The notes: generated by a model from the sequence alone, not told the origin. 64,000 nt of DNA from Tepidibacter sp. (GCF_025210165.1 NZ_JAOASI010000031.1:1-64000), one strand, 5' to 3'; positions 54,870 through 62,727 are shown, counted from the stretch's first letter. Made by a program: numbers and translations.

Positions 54870-56165
54870 ATGTCTGAATCTAAAAATATGATAGAAAATA
54901 AAAAGTTTCATATAATGGGAATTTCACTTCCTATGTTTATAATTTTATCAATTATAATTTTAACAGCAACTTATATGGGAGTACTTCCTAAAGGTATGAT
55001 TGGAGCACTACCTCTTATGATGGTTATAGGTGCATCACTGAACGAGTTAGGAAACCGATTACCAATAATAAAAGATTATTTGGGTGGAGGTGCAATCGTT
55101 ATAATATTTGTATCTGCAGCATTAGTAACATATGGAATACTTCCTGAAAGTTCAAAAGAGATTATGACTAACTTTATGAAAAGCGAAGGATTTTTAAGTT
55201 TTTATATTGCAGCCCTTATAACAGGTAGTATTTTAGGAATGGATAGAAAGTTGTTAATTAGCGCAGCTATAAGATATTTACCTGTTATTATTGGAGGAGT
55301 TGTTGTATCTTTAGGATTAACAGGATTTGTTGGTATGATTATGGGATATGGAGCTAAGGAAGCAATACTTTATATAGCCATACCTATTATGGGTGGTGGT
55401 ATGGGAGCCGGAGCAGTTCCTTTAGCAGAAATGTTTGGTCAGGTATTAGAGGTTGATCCTGCTAGTATGATGTCAAAAATGGTTCCAGCACTTGCATTAG
55501 GAAATGCAATGGCAATTGCTGTTGCTGGATTATTAGATAAGATAGGTGATAAAAGAAGAAACTTAACTGGAAATGGGAAATTAATGAAATCACAAGAGCA
55601 TATCAAAGAAGAATTAAAAGAAGCTATAAAACTCGATTATAAATTAATGGGAATAGGAATATTATTTTCTACGACTTTCTTTGTATGGGGTAAGATACTA
55701 GCTAAGTTTATACCTATACACTCTTATGCTCTAATGATTATAACTGTAGCCATTGTAAAGGTATTGGGCATTGTACCTCAAAAGTATGAAAAAGGTGCAT
55801 TTCAGTGGTTTAGATTTGTTATGACAAACTTTACACCAACATTATTAGTAGGAATTGGTGTAGCATATACTGATTTAAATGCAGTTATAGGATCTTTATC
55901 ACTAATATATATAGTATTAGTATTTACTACAGTTGTAGGAGCTACAATTGGTTCAGGTGCTGTAGGACATTTTCTAGGATTTTATGCTATAGAAGCATCT
56001 ATAACTGGAGGTTTATGTATGGCCAATATGGGTGGAACTGGTGATGTAGCAGTACTTTCTGCAAGTAAGAGAATGGAATTAATGCCATTTGCTCAGATTT
56101 CATCACGTATTGGTGGAGCATTTATGTTAATTTTAGCAACTAGTCTATTATCTCTATTTGTATAA
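54870..56165 (+). CDS. 2-hydroxycarboxylate transporter (CitS/MaeP family)
   Basis: A 431-residue secondary transporter with about eleven helices. The two re-entrant-loop signatures of the 2HCT family are present: GGGMGAGAVPLAEMF in the first half and NMGGTGDVAVLSA in the second. Family members move citrate or malate with Na+ or H+. Beside malic enzyme and a malate-type sensor kinase it is most likely a malate importer. AAGGAGGGA precedes ATG. A long-stem terminator follows. Confidence 0.92.
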   Translation: MSESKNMIENKKFHIMGISLPMFIILSIIILTATYMGVLPKGMIGALPLMMVIGASLNELGNRLPIIKDYLGGGAIVIIFVSAALVTYGILPESSKEIMTNFMKSEGFLSFYIAALITGSILGMDRKLLISAAIRYLPVIIGGVVVSLGLTGFVGMIMGYGAKEAILYIAIPIMGGGMGAGAVPLAEMFGQVLEVDPASMMSKMVPALALGNAMAIAVAGLLDKIGDKRRNLTGNGKLMKSQEHIKEELKEAIKLDYKLMGIGILFSTTFFVWGKILAKFIPIHSYALMIITVAIVKVLGIVPQKYEKGAFQWFRFVMTNFTPTLLVGIGVAYTDLNAVIGSLSLIYIVLVFTTVVGATIGSGAVGHFLGFYAIEASITGGLCMANMGGTGDVAVLSASKRMELMPFAQISSRIGGAFMLILATSLLSLFV

Positions 56166-56228
56166 TTTATAATATTAAAACAAAAATTTGCATAGTCGAT
56201 TAAATGATTCACTGTAGATTTTAAGTGA

Positions 56229-56288
56229 AAAAGAGGGTTACTGAAATACTGCTATAAAAAATAGCTTATTTCAACAACCCTCTTTTTA
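56229..56288 (+). terminator. terminator of the transporter gene
   Basis: AAAGAGGGTT pairs with AACCCTCTTT, with inner GAAATA/TATTTC and GCTAT/ATAGC stems, followed by a T-run. Confidence 0.8.
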
Positions 56289-56319
56289 GTTATGAAAACT
56301 GATAAATACAGTACTTATG

Positions 56320-56460
56320 CTAATCATTCTTTATTTTATCCATATTCTCTAAATAATTATATACTCTTGTAGGTAATTTAATTATTTTAGTTATAAAGAA
56401 ATAGATAATATATATTAAAAGAATCATACTTAATATTTGGTATATAGGTGAAACATTCAT
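56320..56460 (-). CDS. small single-pass membrane protein, 46 residues
   Basis: A short gene with strong start signals: GAGGAGG lies 7 nt before ATG (reverse strand, 56468-56474). The 46-residue product begins MNVSPIYQILS, has one hydrophobic helix (about 8-28, ending YFFITKIIK) and a charged C-terminal tail with ENMDKIKND. No family was recognised with confidence. It is divergent from the membrane gene at 56545. The excellent ribosome site and clean single-helix design make it a likely real small protein. Confidence 0.7.
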   Translation of the reverse strand: MNVSPIYQILSMILLIYIIYFFITKIIKLPTRVYNYLENMDKIKND

Positions 56461-56544
56461 GATAATACCTCCTCAAAGTGTATAAAATTTCATCTATCAA
56501 ACAATAATATATTAATGATTACAAATATTAAGAGGTGAAATTTT

Positions 56545-57390
56545 ATGAATAAAATTGTATTATTTATAGTATATTTATTTCCTATAATTATAATTTTAAC
56601 ATATAAAAATAAAAATAAATACATGTTTACACTAATATATATAATAACAGTTTCGTCAATTTTTGTTATGAATAAAGAGATGGATGATACCATACAAACT
56701 ATTAAATATAAAAATGATAAGATAAAAAATATAATGATTATAGCTAATAATAACAATAAAATAGACGATAAAAAAAGTGAAAAACAAAATATTGTTTATA
56801 AAGATAACCTAGAAAAAGAAACTAAAAATAATGATTTTCAGGTACAGGTTACGAATGTAGATAAAATATATAATAAAGATTTAAAGAAAAATCAAGCAGA
56901 AGTTATTGATAATCAAAATAATACAAAGGATGTAGAAAAAGAGAAAGTTAATGAGTTACAAATCTTTAATGGATTTAAAAAAGAAATACAGGATATAGAG
57001 AAAAAAGGGCTTGTTCCACTTAGAAAGTGTTATGGCGTTTTAAAGAAACTACAAAAGGGCAAAGCTAATATGGATGACTTAAGAAAAGCTGCTCAAAATA
57101 GTAGACAAAAATGTGAGCAAGCAGAGTTAATGTATAAAAATTTGAAAGTACCTGAGTTTGAAGATAAAGAAAATACAAAGCTTTTACAGGATGCAAAGTT
57201 AGATATACAAAAGGCTTTTTATATAAGAAAGAAGGCTATGGATTATGGTATAGAATTTTTAGATAAAAAGAGCCCAAAATATATAATTAAAACAAAAGAT
57301 AATATAAAGTTATCAGATAAATTAATACACAGTTGTGTAGATAAAATGAATAAAGTTAAAATTAATATCAAAAATTCGTCTACTCGCTAA
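56545..57390 (+). CDS. lysine-rich membrane-anchored protein ending in a repeat
   Basis: A 281-residue protein with two N-terminal hydrophobic segments (about 4-20 and 27-44), a Lys/Asn-rich middle (about 55-140) and a helical C-terminal domain (about 145-275; CYGVLKKLQKGKANMDDLRK). No family was recognised. The last codons (KNSSTR, stop) come from the end of an RPT1 repeat copy inserted here, so the original C-terminus may be lost or altered by a few residues. AAGAGGTG precedes ATG. Confidence 0.65.
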   Translation: MNKIVLFIVYLFPIIIILTYKNKNKYMFTLIYIITVSSIFVMNKEMDDTIQTIKYKNDKIKNIMIIANNNNKIDDKKSEKQNIVYKDNLEKETKNNDFQVQVTNVDKIYNKDLKKNQAEVIDNQNNTKDVEKEKVNELQIFNGFKKEIQDIEKKGLVPLRKCYGVLKKLQKGKANMDDLRKAAQNSRQKCEQAELMYKNLKVPEFEDKENTKLLQDAKLDIQKAFYIRKKAMDYGIEFLDKKSPKYIIKTKDNIKLSDKLIHSCVDKMNKVKINIKNSSTR

Positions 57391-57480
57391 CGCAATCACT
57401 CATATCATCAACGATTCCTACGGTCTCCGTTGCTTAAAAATAGTCTCAAGTATAAGTTTTTAATAAGTTATTCATAAAAC
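57370..57480 (-). repeat. dispersed structured repeat RPT1, copy 5 (reverse)
   Basis: AAAAATTCGTCTACTCGCTA begins the reverse copy, overlapping the last 20 nt of the gene before it and supplying its stop codon. Stems TTATTAAAAA/TTTTTAA and CAACG/CGTTG can form. The remaining 57481-57600 carries an imperfect hairpin (AAAAATCTTCCTTC/GAAGGTTTTT) and no gene. Confidence 0.85.
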
Positions 57481-57607
57481 AAAAATGATATAATTTTATT
57501 AAGCATAGAAAAATCTTCCTTCTGAAGGTTTTTGTATTTGTTTTACTTGATTTTTATATAAAAATATACAATAATATAATAAGTAGCCTTATTCAAGGAG
57601 GTAGTAG

Positions 57608-58177
57608 ATGAAGAAATTAAGTATTTGTATAGATATAGACGGAACAGTTACGGATCCATATTATTTTATTGAATATTTTAATGAGCATTTTAATAAAGAT
57701 TTAAAAGAAGAGGATATGACTACATGTAAATTAGAAGACTTATATGATGCTAGTATTGAAGAAATACTTGAGTTTTATGCTTATAAAGGTTATGATATAC
57801 ATCTTAGTGCAAATCCACTAGATTCAGCAAGTGAAATTATTCATGAGCTTAATAAAAAGCATAATGTGTACTTTGTAACTGCTAGAAATGAAGGGTTAAA
57901 GGATGTAACAGAGGAATGGATGAGAGTAAATAATTTTCCTAAATTGTATGTATATTATTTAGGAGGATATTACAAAGTAGATAAAGCAAGAGAGCTAGAT
58001 TGTGATTTATTTATAGAAGATAACCCTCAAAACACTAAAGAGTTGGCAGAAGCTGGAATAAAAGTGCTCTTAATGGATGCAAACTATAATAAAGATATAG
58101 ACCTTGAAAATGTAACAAGAGTTACTAAATGGAAAGAAATAAAAAATATAATAGATATTTATGCAACTACAAATTAA
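57608..58177 (+). CDS. HAD-superfamily 5' nucleotidase-like phosphatase
   Basis: A 189-residue HAD phosphatase. Motif I is DIDGTVTD (nucleophile and general acid Asp at the start), motif II the Thr in YFVTARNE, motif III the lysine of YYKVDKA, and motif IV DCDLFIEDNPQ. The pattern matches the 5'(3')-deoxyribonucleotidase (NT5C/YorS-like) group, which dephosphorylates deoxynucleotides; the substrate here is inferred. AAGGAGG precedes ATG. A gene of unknown function follows with 26 bp between. Confidence 0.85.
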   Translation: MKKLSICIDIDGTVTDPYYFIEYFNEHFNKDLKEEDMTTCKLEDLYDASIEEILEFYAYKGYDIHLSANPLDSASEIIHELNKKHNVYFVTARNEGLKDVTEEWMRVNNFPKLYVYYLGGYYKVDKARELDCDLFIEDNPQNTKELAEAGIKVLLMDANYNKDIDLENVTRVTKWKEIKNIIDIYATTN

Positions 58178-58203
58178 GTTTCACTGCAATAGGAGGGGAA
58201 ATT

Positions 58204-58689
58204 TTGATAGAAATAACTTTTGAAAATAAAGAAGGCTCAAAAACTGTTAAAAGTAAATCAGTGGAAGAAATACTGACTTTAATGGCTGACTTTGGATATG
58301 TAAAAGATATATCAGATTCTATAAAGCAAAAAGATATTATGGTATTTGATTGTAAATTAGATAAATCTGTTTTTAAATTTGAGTTTTTAGAAGAAGAAGA
58401 GTATGAACAATATGATGTAAATCAAGAAGAGTATTTACAAGTTTTGTTTGAAGATATAAAAATGTATTTAAAAGAAATATGTGATGATGTAGCAGATGAT
58501 CTTCAAGAAGAATACAAGCATGAAGATATAAAATGCAAATATGAAATTTACGATTTAGATGAAACTTTTACAGATGTTAAATTTGTAATTTGTATTTCAT
58601 TTAAAAATATAGAAACTGCAAAGCTAGTAGATTTAGCTAGAATAGTTTCAAAGAGACAATTAAAAGGTTCTTCAAAATATTTCAACTAA
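58204..58689 (+). CDS. acidic hypothetical protein
   Basis: A 161-residue acidic soluble protein, not recognised. It is rich in Glu/Asp (EFLEEEEYEQYDVNQEEYL) and has an alternating strand/helix pattern. The start is TTG 58204, 5 nt after AGGAGGGG; an in-frame upstream ATG at 58129 lies inside the preceding gene and lacks a ribosome site. An RPT2 end motif (AAGTTTCACT) sits just before the ribosome site. It is probably co-transcribed with the nucleotidase gene. Confidence 0.7.
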   Translation: MIEITFENKEGSKTVKSKSVEEILTLMADFGYVKDISDSIKQKDIMVFDCKLDKSVFKFEFLEEEEYEQYDVNQEEYLQVLFEDIKMYLKEICDDVADDLQEEYKHEDIKCKYEIYDLDETFTDVKFVICISFKNIETAKLVDLARIVSKRQLKGSSKYFN

Positions 58690-58724
58690 AAAATAGGTAT
58701 CTCTTTAGAGATGCCTATTTTTTA
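58688..58724 (+). terminator. terminator of the nucleotidase unit
   Basis: AAAAAATAGGTATCTC pairs with GAGATGCCTATTTTTT around TTTA. Confidence 0.9.
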
Positions 58725-58863
58725 TTCTATAGGAAACTATATCATTTTTTGTTTTGTGGATAACTGATTGAAAAAGCTACACTTGAGATTAGTTTTGAGC
58801 AACGGAGCCTGTAAGGATCGTTGGCGACATGAGTCACCGCGGTAGCGAGTAGACGAATTTTTC
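58722..58863 (+). repeat. dispersed structured repeat RPT1, copy 6
   Basis: The fullest copy: TTCTATAGGAAACTATATCA, a perfect DnaA box (TGTGGATAA, 58755-58763), GAGCAACGGAGCCTGTAAGG and GAGTAGACGAATTTTT. It overlaps the 3' part of the minus-strand open frame ending at 58737, which it appears to have truncated. Confidence 0.88.
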
Positions 58864-59024
58864 TTGTCTTTTGAGAATTTTATTTGACCACTTATTTCAT
58901 TGTAATCATAAGGCATTACAATATCTTCAACATCATCCATATAAGTATTGTATTTAGCTGATATATATCCAGATTCTTTACATACTTTTATATATTTTTT
59001 TGAATTAATATCATTAAAATCCAT
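58737..59024 (-). pseudogene. small gene truncated by a repeat insertion
   Basis: Residues 1-54 look like a genuine protein start (MDFNDINSKKYIKVC..., acidic, with MPYDYNEIS) behind an AGGAGG ribosome site. From residue 55 on, the frame runs through an RPT1 copy (KNSSTRYRGDS onward, 41 residues) to a stop at 58737. The native C-terminus is therefore missing, and the product, if made, is a chimera. It lies 12 bp after the protease-like gene and was probably its operon partner. Family not recognised. Confidence 0.6.
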
Positions 59025-59036
59025 ATTATTTTCCTC

Positions 59037-60023
59037 CTATATCATTTTCCATCCTTGATAAGTAATATTAACATTATCTGCAATATTTCCATCGTATGAA
59101 CTAGATCTTTGAATAACTCCTTCAAATATATATTCATCTGTTCTATATATACTTTCTATTATTCCACATCCAGCTGAAAATCTTCCATTAATATCTACAT
59201 ATTTTTCTGGAATAAAGGGCTTATCTAATTCTAAATAATCCTTATAATATTCATAAATATTCCAAATGTCTCTTTCTAAATCAGAATCACAATAATTTAC
59301 TGGTAATTTGAGGAATTCTTTAGCTTCTTTTCTAGTGATCATATAATTATGAGAAAATAATTTTTCTGTTAAATGATTTATAATTTCATTAATTCTTACT
59401 TCTTCTGAAATATCCATATGGGACAATAAAAGCTTTTTAGCTACAGAGCGAATCAGTAGATAAGTTCTATGTATACTACCTAGAGCTAAGGGATGAACAT
59501 TTTCTACTAATTTAGAGAAAATAGAACTTAAAGAATCATCACTTTGAATATCCATTATATCCTTGACTAATGTAATAAATGAATATACATCCTCTACACT
59601 TATAGGAATTTTAGCTGAAGAATTATTTGGATCAACTGGATTAAAAATACTAGTAACATTAGGGTCTACAGGACTTAATTCTCCCATTTTGGTCATTATT
59701 ATTTCAGATGCTCCTAATGAAATAAGGGTACCAGCACTATATGATTTATAAGGTATTAAAACTGAAAAATTGTCAGTATATTCATATATAAGTTGTACTA
59801 ACCTTAAAGCTGTAAGTACATCTCCCCCTTTTGTATATAATAATAAATCTATTTTATCATTTTTACTATTATTTTTTATGGCTTCTAGATGTTTATGAAA
59901 TATAGGTATTATATCTGGAGCAACTCGCGTACTAATATTTTTTCTATCACCACCTATATAACAAATTACATTTGATTGCCTTGCTTGCGATATATCTTGT
60001 ATTAATTCTTTTATTTTATCCAT
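59037..60023 (-). CDS. ClpP-like serine protease, SDH proteinase family
   Basis: A 328-residue protein of the serine-dehydrogenase-proteinase (SppA/ClpP-crotonase fold) family. The first 190 residues carry the fold: LLLYTKGGDVLTALRLVQ forms the oxyanion loop, S96 in SYSAGTLISLGASEI is the likely nucleophile, and GELSPVDPN follows. The C-terminal 130 residues are helical with no recognised domain. It has no signal peptide, so it should be cytoplasmic. Relatives are found near membrane proteases, but the substrate is unknown. A truncated small gene follows on the same strand. Confidence 0.85.
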   Translation of the reverse strand: MDKIKELIQDISQARQSNVICYIGGDRKNISTRVAPDIIPIFHKHLEAIKNNSKNDKIDLLLYTKGGDVLTALRLVQLIYEYTDNFSVLIPYKSYSAGTLISLGASEIIMTKMGELSPVDPNVTSIFNPVDPNNSSAKIPISVEDVYSFITLVKDIMDIQSDDSLSSIFSKLVENVHPLALGSIHRTYLLIRSVAKKLLLSHMDISEEVRINEIINHLTEKLFSHNYMITRKEAKEFLKLPVNYCDSDLERDIWNIYEYYKDYLELDKPFIPEKYVDINGRFSAGCGIIESIYRTDEYIFEGVIQRSSSYDGNIADNVNITYQGWKMI

Positions 60024-60196
60024 TAATAATTTTGTCCTTTCTTGAGGATTTAATAAAAATATTATTTGATAAAAGAATTAAAAATATTCTTCCTATATAA
60101 ATTTAAAGCTATTAAATTATAAGTGAATATACGTGGAACGTAGTTGTCCATAATATTTAAAGAGTTAGAAAATAAAAAATTCAAGGAGGCAACAAA

Positions 60197-60829
60197 ATGA
60201 ATCAAAATTTTAATGGAGTACGTTTTATACCAGTTTCAACAAATATGTCTAATGTAGGTACTACAGTAGCTTATTCTTTAAATCCAACATCTACTGTAAA
60301 TGCTGCTAATACTAATATGAATATTGCTAGTGGAATGGTTGCTAATACTATAAATCAAGGATTAGTTGCTTATAATCAACCTCAATTTGTAGGACATCCA
60401 GTTGTTTCTGCTAGTAACTATAATCAATTACAAAGTGGAGGATTTTTACAAGGTCAAATGATTCAACCACAAGGACATATGGGTGCTACTCAAAATTATT
60501 ATGTAAGAAGTTTAGTTGTTCAACCAAGTATAGATATTTCTGAAACGGCAAGTGATTTAGTTGTTACTGCATGTGTAGGAAATTTAGGAATAAATGATAT
60601 GAATTTAAATGTAACTGATAATTCTGTTTCTATTTCAGGAACTGCATGGACAGGAACTGATAATCTAATATTAAACAGAACTATACCTCTACCAACAAGT
60701 GTAAGAGCAGAATCAGTTGATGCTAATTTACAAAGTGGAATACTTGAAATAAGATGCCCTAAAGCAGAAAAGCAAGTAAGACAGAGAGCTATTATGAACG
60801 GAGAACAAGTTCACCAACAAAAAAAATAA
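60197..60829 (+). CDS. Hsp20/alpha-crystallin-domain protein, CotM-like
   Basis: A 210-residue protein. The first 100 residues are low-complexity, rich in Asn/Gln/Ser/Thr (for example PTSTVNAANTNMNIASGMV). Residues 108-195 form an alpha-crystallin domain (SIDISETASDLVVTACVG, NLILNRTIPLPTSVRAESVD, GILEIRCPK). A basic Gln-rich tail closes it. A small-heat-shock domain on a disordered N/Q-rich arm fits spore coat protein CotM-like proteins as much as a cytoplasmic chaperone. AAGGAGG precedes ATG; a long perfect terminator follows. Confidence 0.82.
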   Translation: MNQNFNGVRFIPVSTNMSNVGTTVAYSLNPTSTVNAANTNMNIASGMVANTINQGLVAYNQPQFVGHPVVSASNYNQLQSGGFLQGQMIQPQGHMGATQNYYVRSLVVQPSIDISETASDLVVTACVGNLGINDMNLNVTDNSVSISGTAWTGTDNLILNRTIPLPTSVRAESVDANLQSGILEIRCPKAEKQVRQRAIMNGEQVHQQKK

Positions 60830-60837
60830 ATTTATAT

Positions 60838-60884
60838 AAAAAAGCAGTTAATGGAATTATTTAATTCCATTAACTGCTTTTTTG
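60838..60884 (+). terminator. terminator of the Hsp20-like gene
   Basis: AAAAAAGCAGTTAATGGAAT pairs with ATTCCATTAACTGCTTTTTT, one of the longest perfect stems in the window. Confidence 0.92.
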
Positions 60885-61100
60885 TTTTATGAATTATCAA
60901 AAATTTAATAATGCCCCAAGTATATAGAAAAAACTAGAAAAATTCAGTTGATTATGGTAATATATACCTAATTATGGAATTAGTCTATAGATAGGTAGTT
61001 ATAAATAATAAACACAAAATAAAAGTTGTTTTATTGAAAATTGTACATATAGCAAATTTAAAATTGAAATTACGAATAGTTATGAAAGTAGGTAAAGTAA

Positions 61101-61475
61101 ATGAGAATATCGAAGAATGGGTTTATTAACAATAATAATATACATAATATGAAACAAAGAAATAAATTTAATTTTATAAATATAGGTGTAAGAGAAGAAG
61201 AGGATAGTATTTTTAAAGGTAAGGAAAAATCTACAGATAATAAGAAAGATTCTAAAGTACAAGATAAAGTTAAAACTGAATCAAAAATTTTCACAAAACC
61301 CGATGGTACAAAAATTTTACTTATTAATATAACATCTCTAAATGGAACTATTTGTTCAAGAAGTATTAAATTATGTGAGAGTGACAGATTAGAAAATAAT
61401 GATTCCGGTGATGAAAAAAATACAAGTAATATATCTAATGATAATAATTTACAAAGTGTGAATATGGATTCTTAA
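61101..61475 (+). CDS. hypothetical protein, low complexity
   Basis: A 124-residue hydrophilic protein, not recognised. It is rich in Asn, Lys, Asp and Ser; only residues 64-90 (FTKPDGTKILLINITSLNGT) look like a folded strand pair. No signal peptide or membrane segment. A weak ribosome site (AGTAGG) precedes ATG. It could be a small spore or stress protein, or not be expressed. Region 60885-61100 before it shows no gene. Confidence 0.5.
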   Translation: MRISKNGFINNNNIHNMKQRNKFNFINIGVREEEDSIFKGKEKSTDNKKDSKVQDKVKTESKIFTKPDGTKILLINITSLNGTICSRSIKLCESDRLENNDSGDEKNTSNISNDNNLQSVNMDS

Positions 61476-61486
61476 TTAAAAAAATC

Positions 61487-61515
61487 TTGACAAATAATTT
61501 ATTTTTGTATAGAAT
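61487..61515 (+). promoter_or_regulatory. promoter of the transporter leader
   Basis: TTGACA at 61487-61492, a 17-nt spacer and TAGAAT at 61510-61515. Transcription should start near 61522, giving a leader of about 320 nt before the permease gene. Confidence 0.75.
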
Positions 61516-61558
61516 TAACAGCAAATAGATTTAGAAAATATTTGAGGAGAGATGAAGA

Positions 61559-61615
61559 ATGAATAATTTATTAAATAAAAAAAATAACTTCTTTTTTAAT
61601 AGCCAATTTAGATAG
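61559..61615 (+). CDS. putative leader peptide with Phe run
   Basis: An 18-codon reading frame, MNNLLNKKNNFFFNSQFR, behind GAGGAG (61544-61549, 9 nt from ATG). It has three consecutive Phe codons (TTC TTT TTT, 61589-61597) and one more near its end. The stop (61613-61615) lies one base before the first strand (A) of the regulatory RNA, so a terminating ribosome would mask that strand, and one stalled at the Phe codons would not. It has no value as a stand-alone protein. Confidence 0.5.
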   Translation: MNNLLNKKNNFFFNSQFR

Positions 61616-61743
61616 GGTTTGTGTCTAGTTTAAAATAAAAACATAGATGCAAGCCCCGGAATCGTACGAGATTATTAAACATTAGGGTTTGTATCTATGT
61701 AGGCTATTAAATTTGAAAAATTATTCATTTTTAATATATGAAT

Positions 61744-61776
61744 AAAAGCCGCATAGATTATCTATGCGGCTTTTAT
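61744..61776 (+). terminator. leader terminator 1
   Basis: AAAAGCCGCATAGAT pairs perfectly with ATCTATGCGGCTTTT, then AT. Its left arm is also complementary to strand C of the leader. Confidence 0.9.
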
Positions 61777-61783
61777 CGTATCT

Positions 61784-61821
61784 AAAAAAAGTCGTGTGGA
61801 AAAATCCATGCGGCTTTTTTT
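61784..61821 (+). terminator. leader terminator 2
   Basis: GTCGTGTGG pairs with CCATGCGGC (with G-U pairs) around AAAAAT, followed by TTTTTTT. It is the second of two terminators ahead of the transporter genes; its arms resemble terminator 1. Confidence 0.85.
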
Positions 61822-61845
61822 GTATAAAAAGAAAGGAGAATGTAA

Positions 61846-62727
61846 ATGGATGCATTAGTTGGAGTAGTTACACAAAGTTTAATCTTAGGAATTATGGTAT
61901 TGGGGGTGTACATAAGTTATAAAATATTAGATTTTCCAGACTTATCAGTAGATGGAAGTTTTTCATTAGGAGGAGCAATTATAGCTGTAGCTTTAAAAAA
62001 TGGTCTTTCTCCTACTACAGGATTTTTATTAGCAATTGGAGGAGGATTAATAGCAGGTCTTTTAACTGGAATTTTAAATGTTAGATTAAAAATTTCAAAT
62101 TTACTTTCAGGAATATTAGTAATGGGTATTTTATATTCAGTTAATTTAAGAATTATGGGAAAGGCTAATATTGCATTATTTAATACTAATCATATATTTG
62201 AATCAGGATTTTCGCCTATAATAATTTCTTTAGCAATTATATGCATATGCAAGACTGTATTAGACTTATTTTTAAAAACTGGACTTGGATATACACTAAA
62301 GGCTGTTGGTGATAACTCTCAAATGGTTCAATCACTTGGCATAGAAGTTGGAAAAATCAAGATTTTAGGACTTATGATATCTAATGGATTAGTTAGTTTT
62401 TCAGGAAGTATCATGGCTCAATATCAAGGATTCTCAGATGTATCTATGGGAATTGGAACTCTTGTTTTGGGGATTGCTTGTATTATTATAGGGGAATCTT
62501 TTATAAGTAAAATAATTAAGACTAAGGAAACAAGCATAATTATTTTAGGAACTATTTTGTATCAGCTTGTTATATATATAGCTTTAAATGCGGGTCTAAC
62601 TGCAACAGACTTAAAGCTTATTACTTCTTTTATAATAATTTTATTTTTATCTATAGGTGAGTTTAAAAACCCTATAAGTAAACAAAAAATATCTATTTTA
62701 AGGAGAAGAGAATATGCTAAGAATTAA
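61846..62727 (+). CDS. ABC transporter permease, TrpY type
   Basis: A 293-residue permease of the branched-chain-type BPD_transp_2 family with about eight helices. The motif KILDFPDLSVDGSFSLGGA near the start is characteristic of permeases paired with DUF534-type (TrpX-like) binding proteins. It forms an importer with the ATPase gene that overlaps it by 14 bp and the binding-protein gene after that. Substrate is not certain; relatives import tryptophan or other hydrophobic amino acids. AAGGAGAA precedes ATG. It lies directly after the structured leader. Confidence 0.87.
   Translation: MDALVGVVTQSLILGIMVLGVYISYKILDFPDLSVDGSFSLGGAIIAVALKNGLSPTTGFLLAIGGGLIAGLLTGILNVRLKISNLLSGILVMGILYSVNLRIMGKANIALFNTNHIFESGFSPIIISLAIICICKTVLDLFLKTGLGYTLKAVGDNSQMVQSLGIEVGKIKILGLMISNGLVSFSGSIMAQYQGFSDVSMGIGTLVLGIACIIIGESFISKIIKTKETSIIILGTILYQLVIYIALNAGLTATDLKLITSFIIILFLSIGEFKNPISKQKISILRRREYAKN

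Larger units (their letters stand above)
61614..61821 (+). promoter_or_regulatory. transcription attenuator with competing hairpins
   Basis: Strand A (61615-61627, GGGTTTGTGTCTA), B (61641-61656, ACATAGATGCAAGCCC), C (61685-61707, GGGTTTGTATCTATGTAGGC and on) and D/E (terminator, 61744-61774). A can pair B (13 bp, three G-U), B can pair C (16 bp), C can pair D (ATCTATG with CATAGAT, GGCT with AGCC), and D pairs E. So A-B favours C-D (terminator off), and B-C frees D-E (terminator on). An outer stem TTTAATAGCC/GGCTATTAAA encloses A-C. Confidence 0.65.

Noticed and set aside
28030-58763. DnaA boxes as a replication origin
   Set aside because: The boxes are single, widely spaced and part of a dispersed repeat; no dnaA/dnaN, unwinding region or box cluster is present.
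341-58863. RPT1 copies as a CRISPR array
   Set aside because: Copies are kilobases apart in both orientations with no regular spacers and no cas genes.
61614-61715. Transporter leader as a T-box
   Set aside because: The diagnostic AGGGTGGTACCGCG sequence present at 32439 is absent here.
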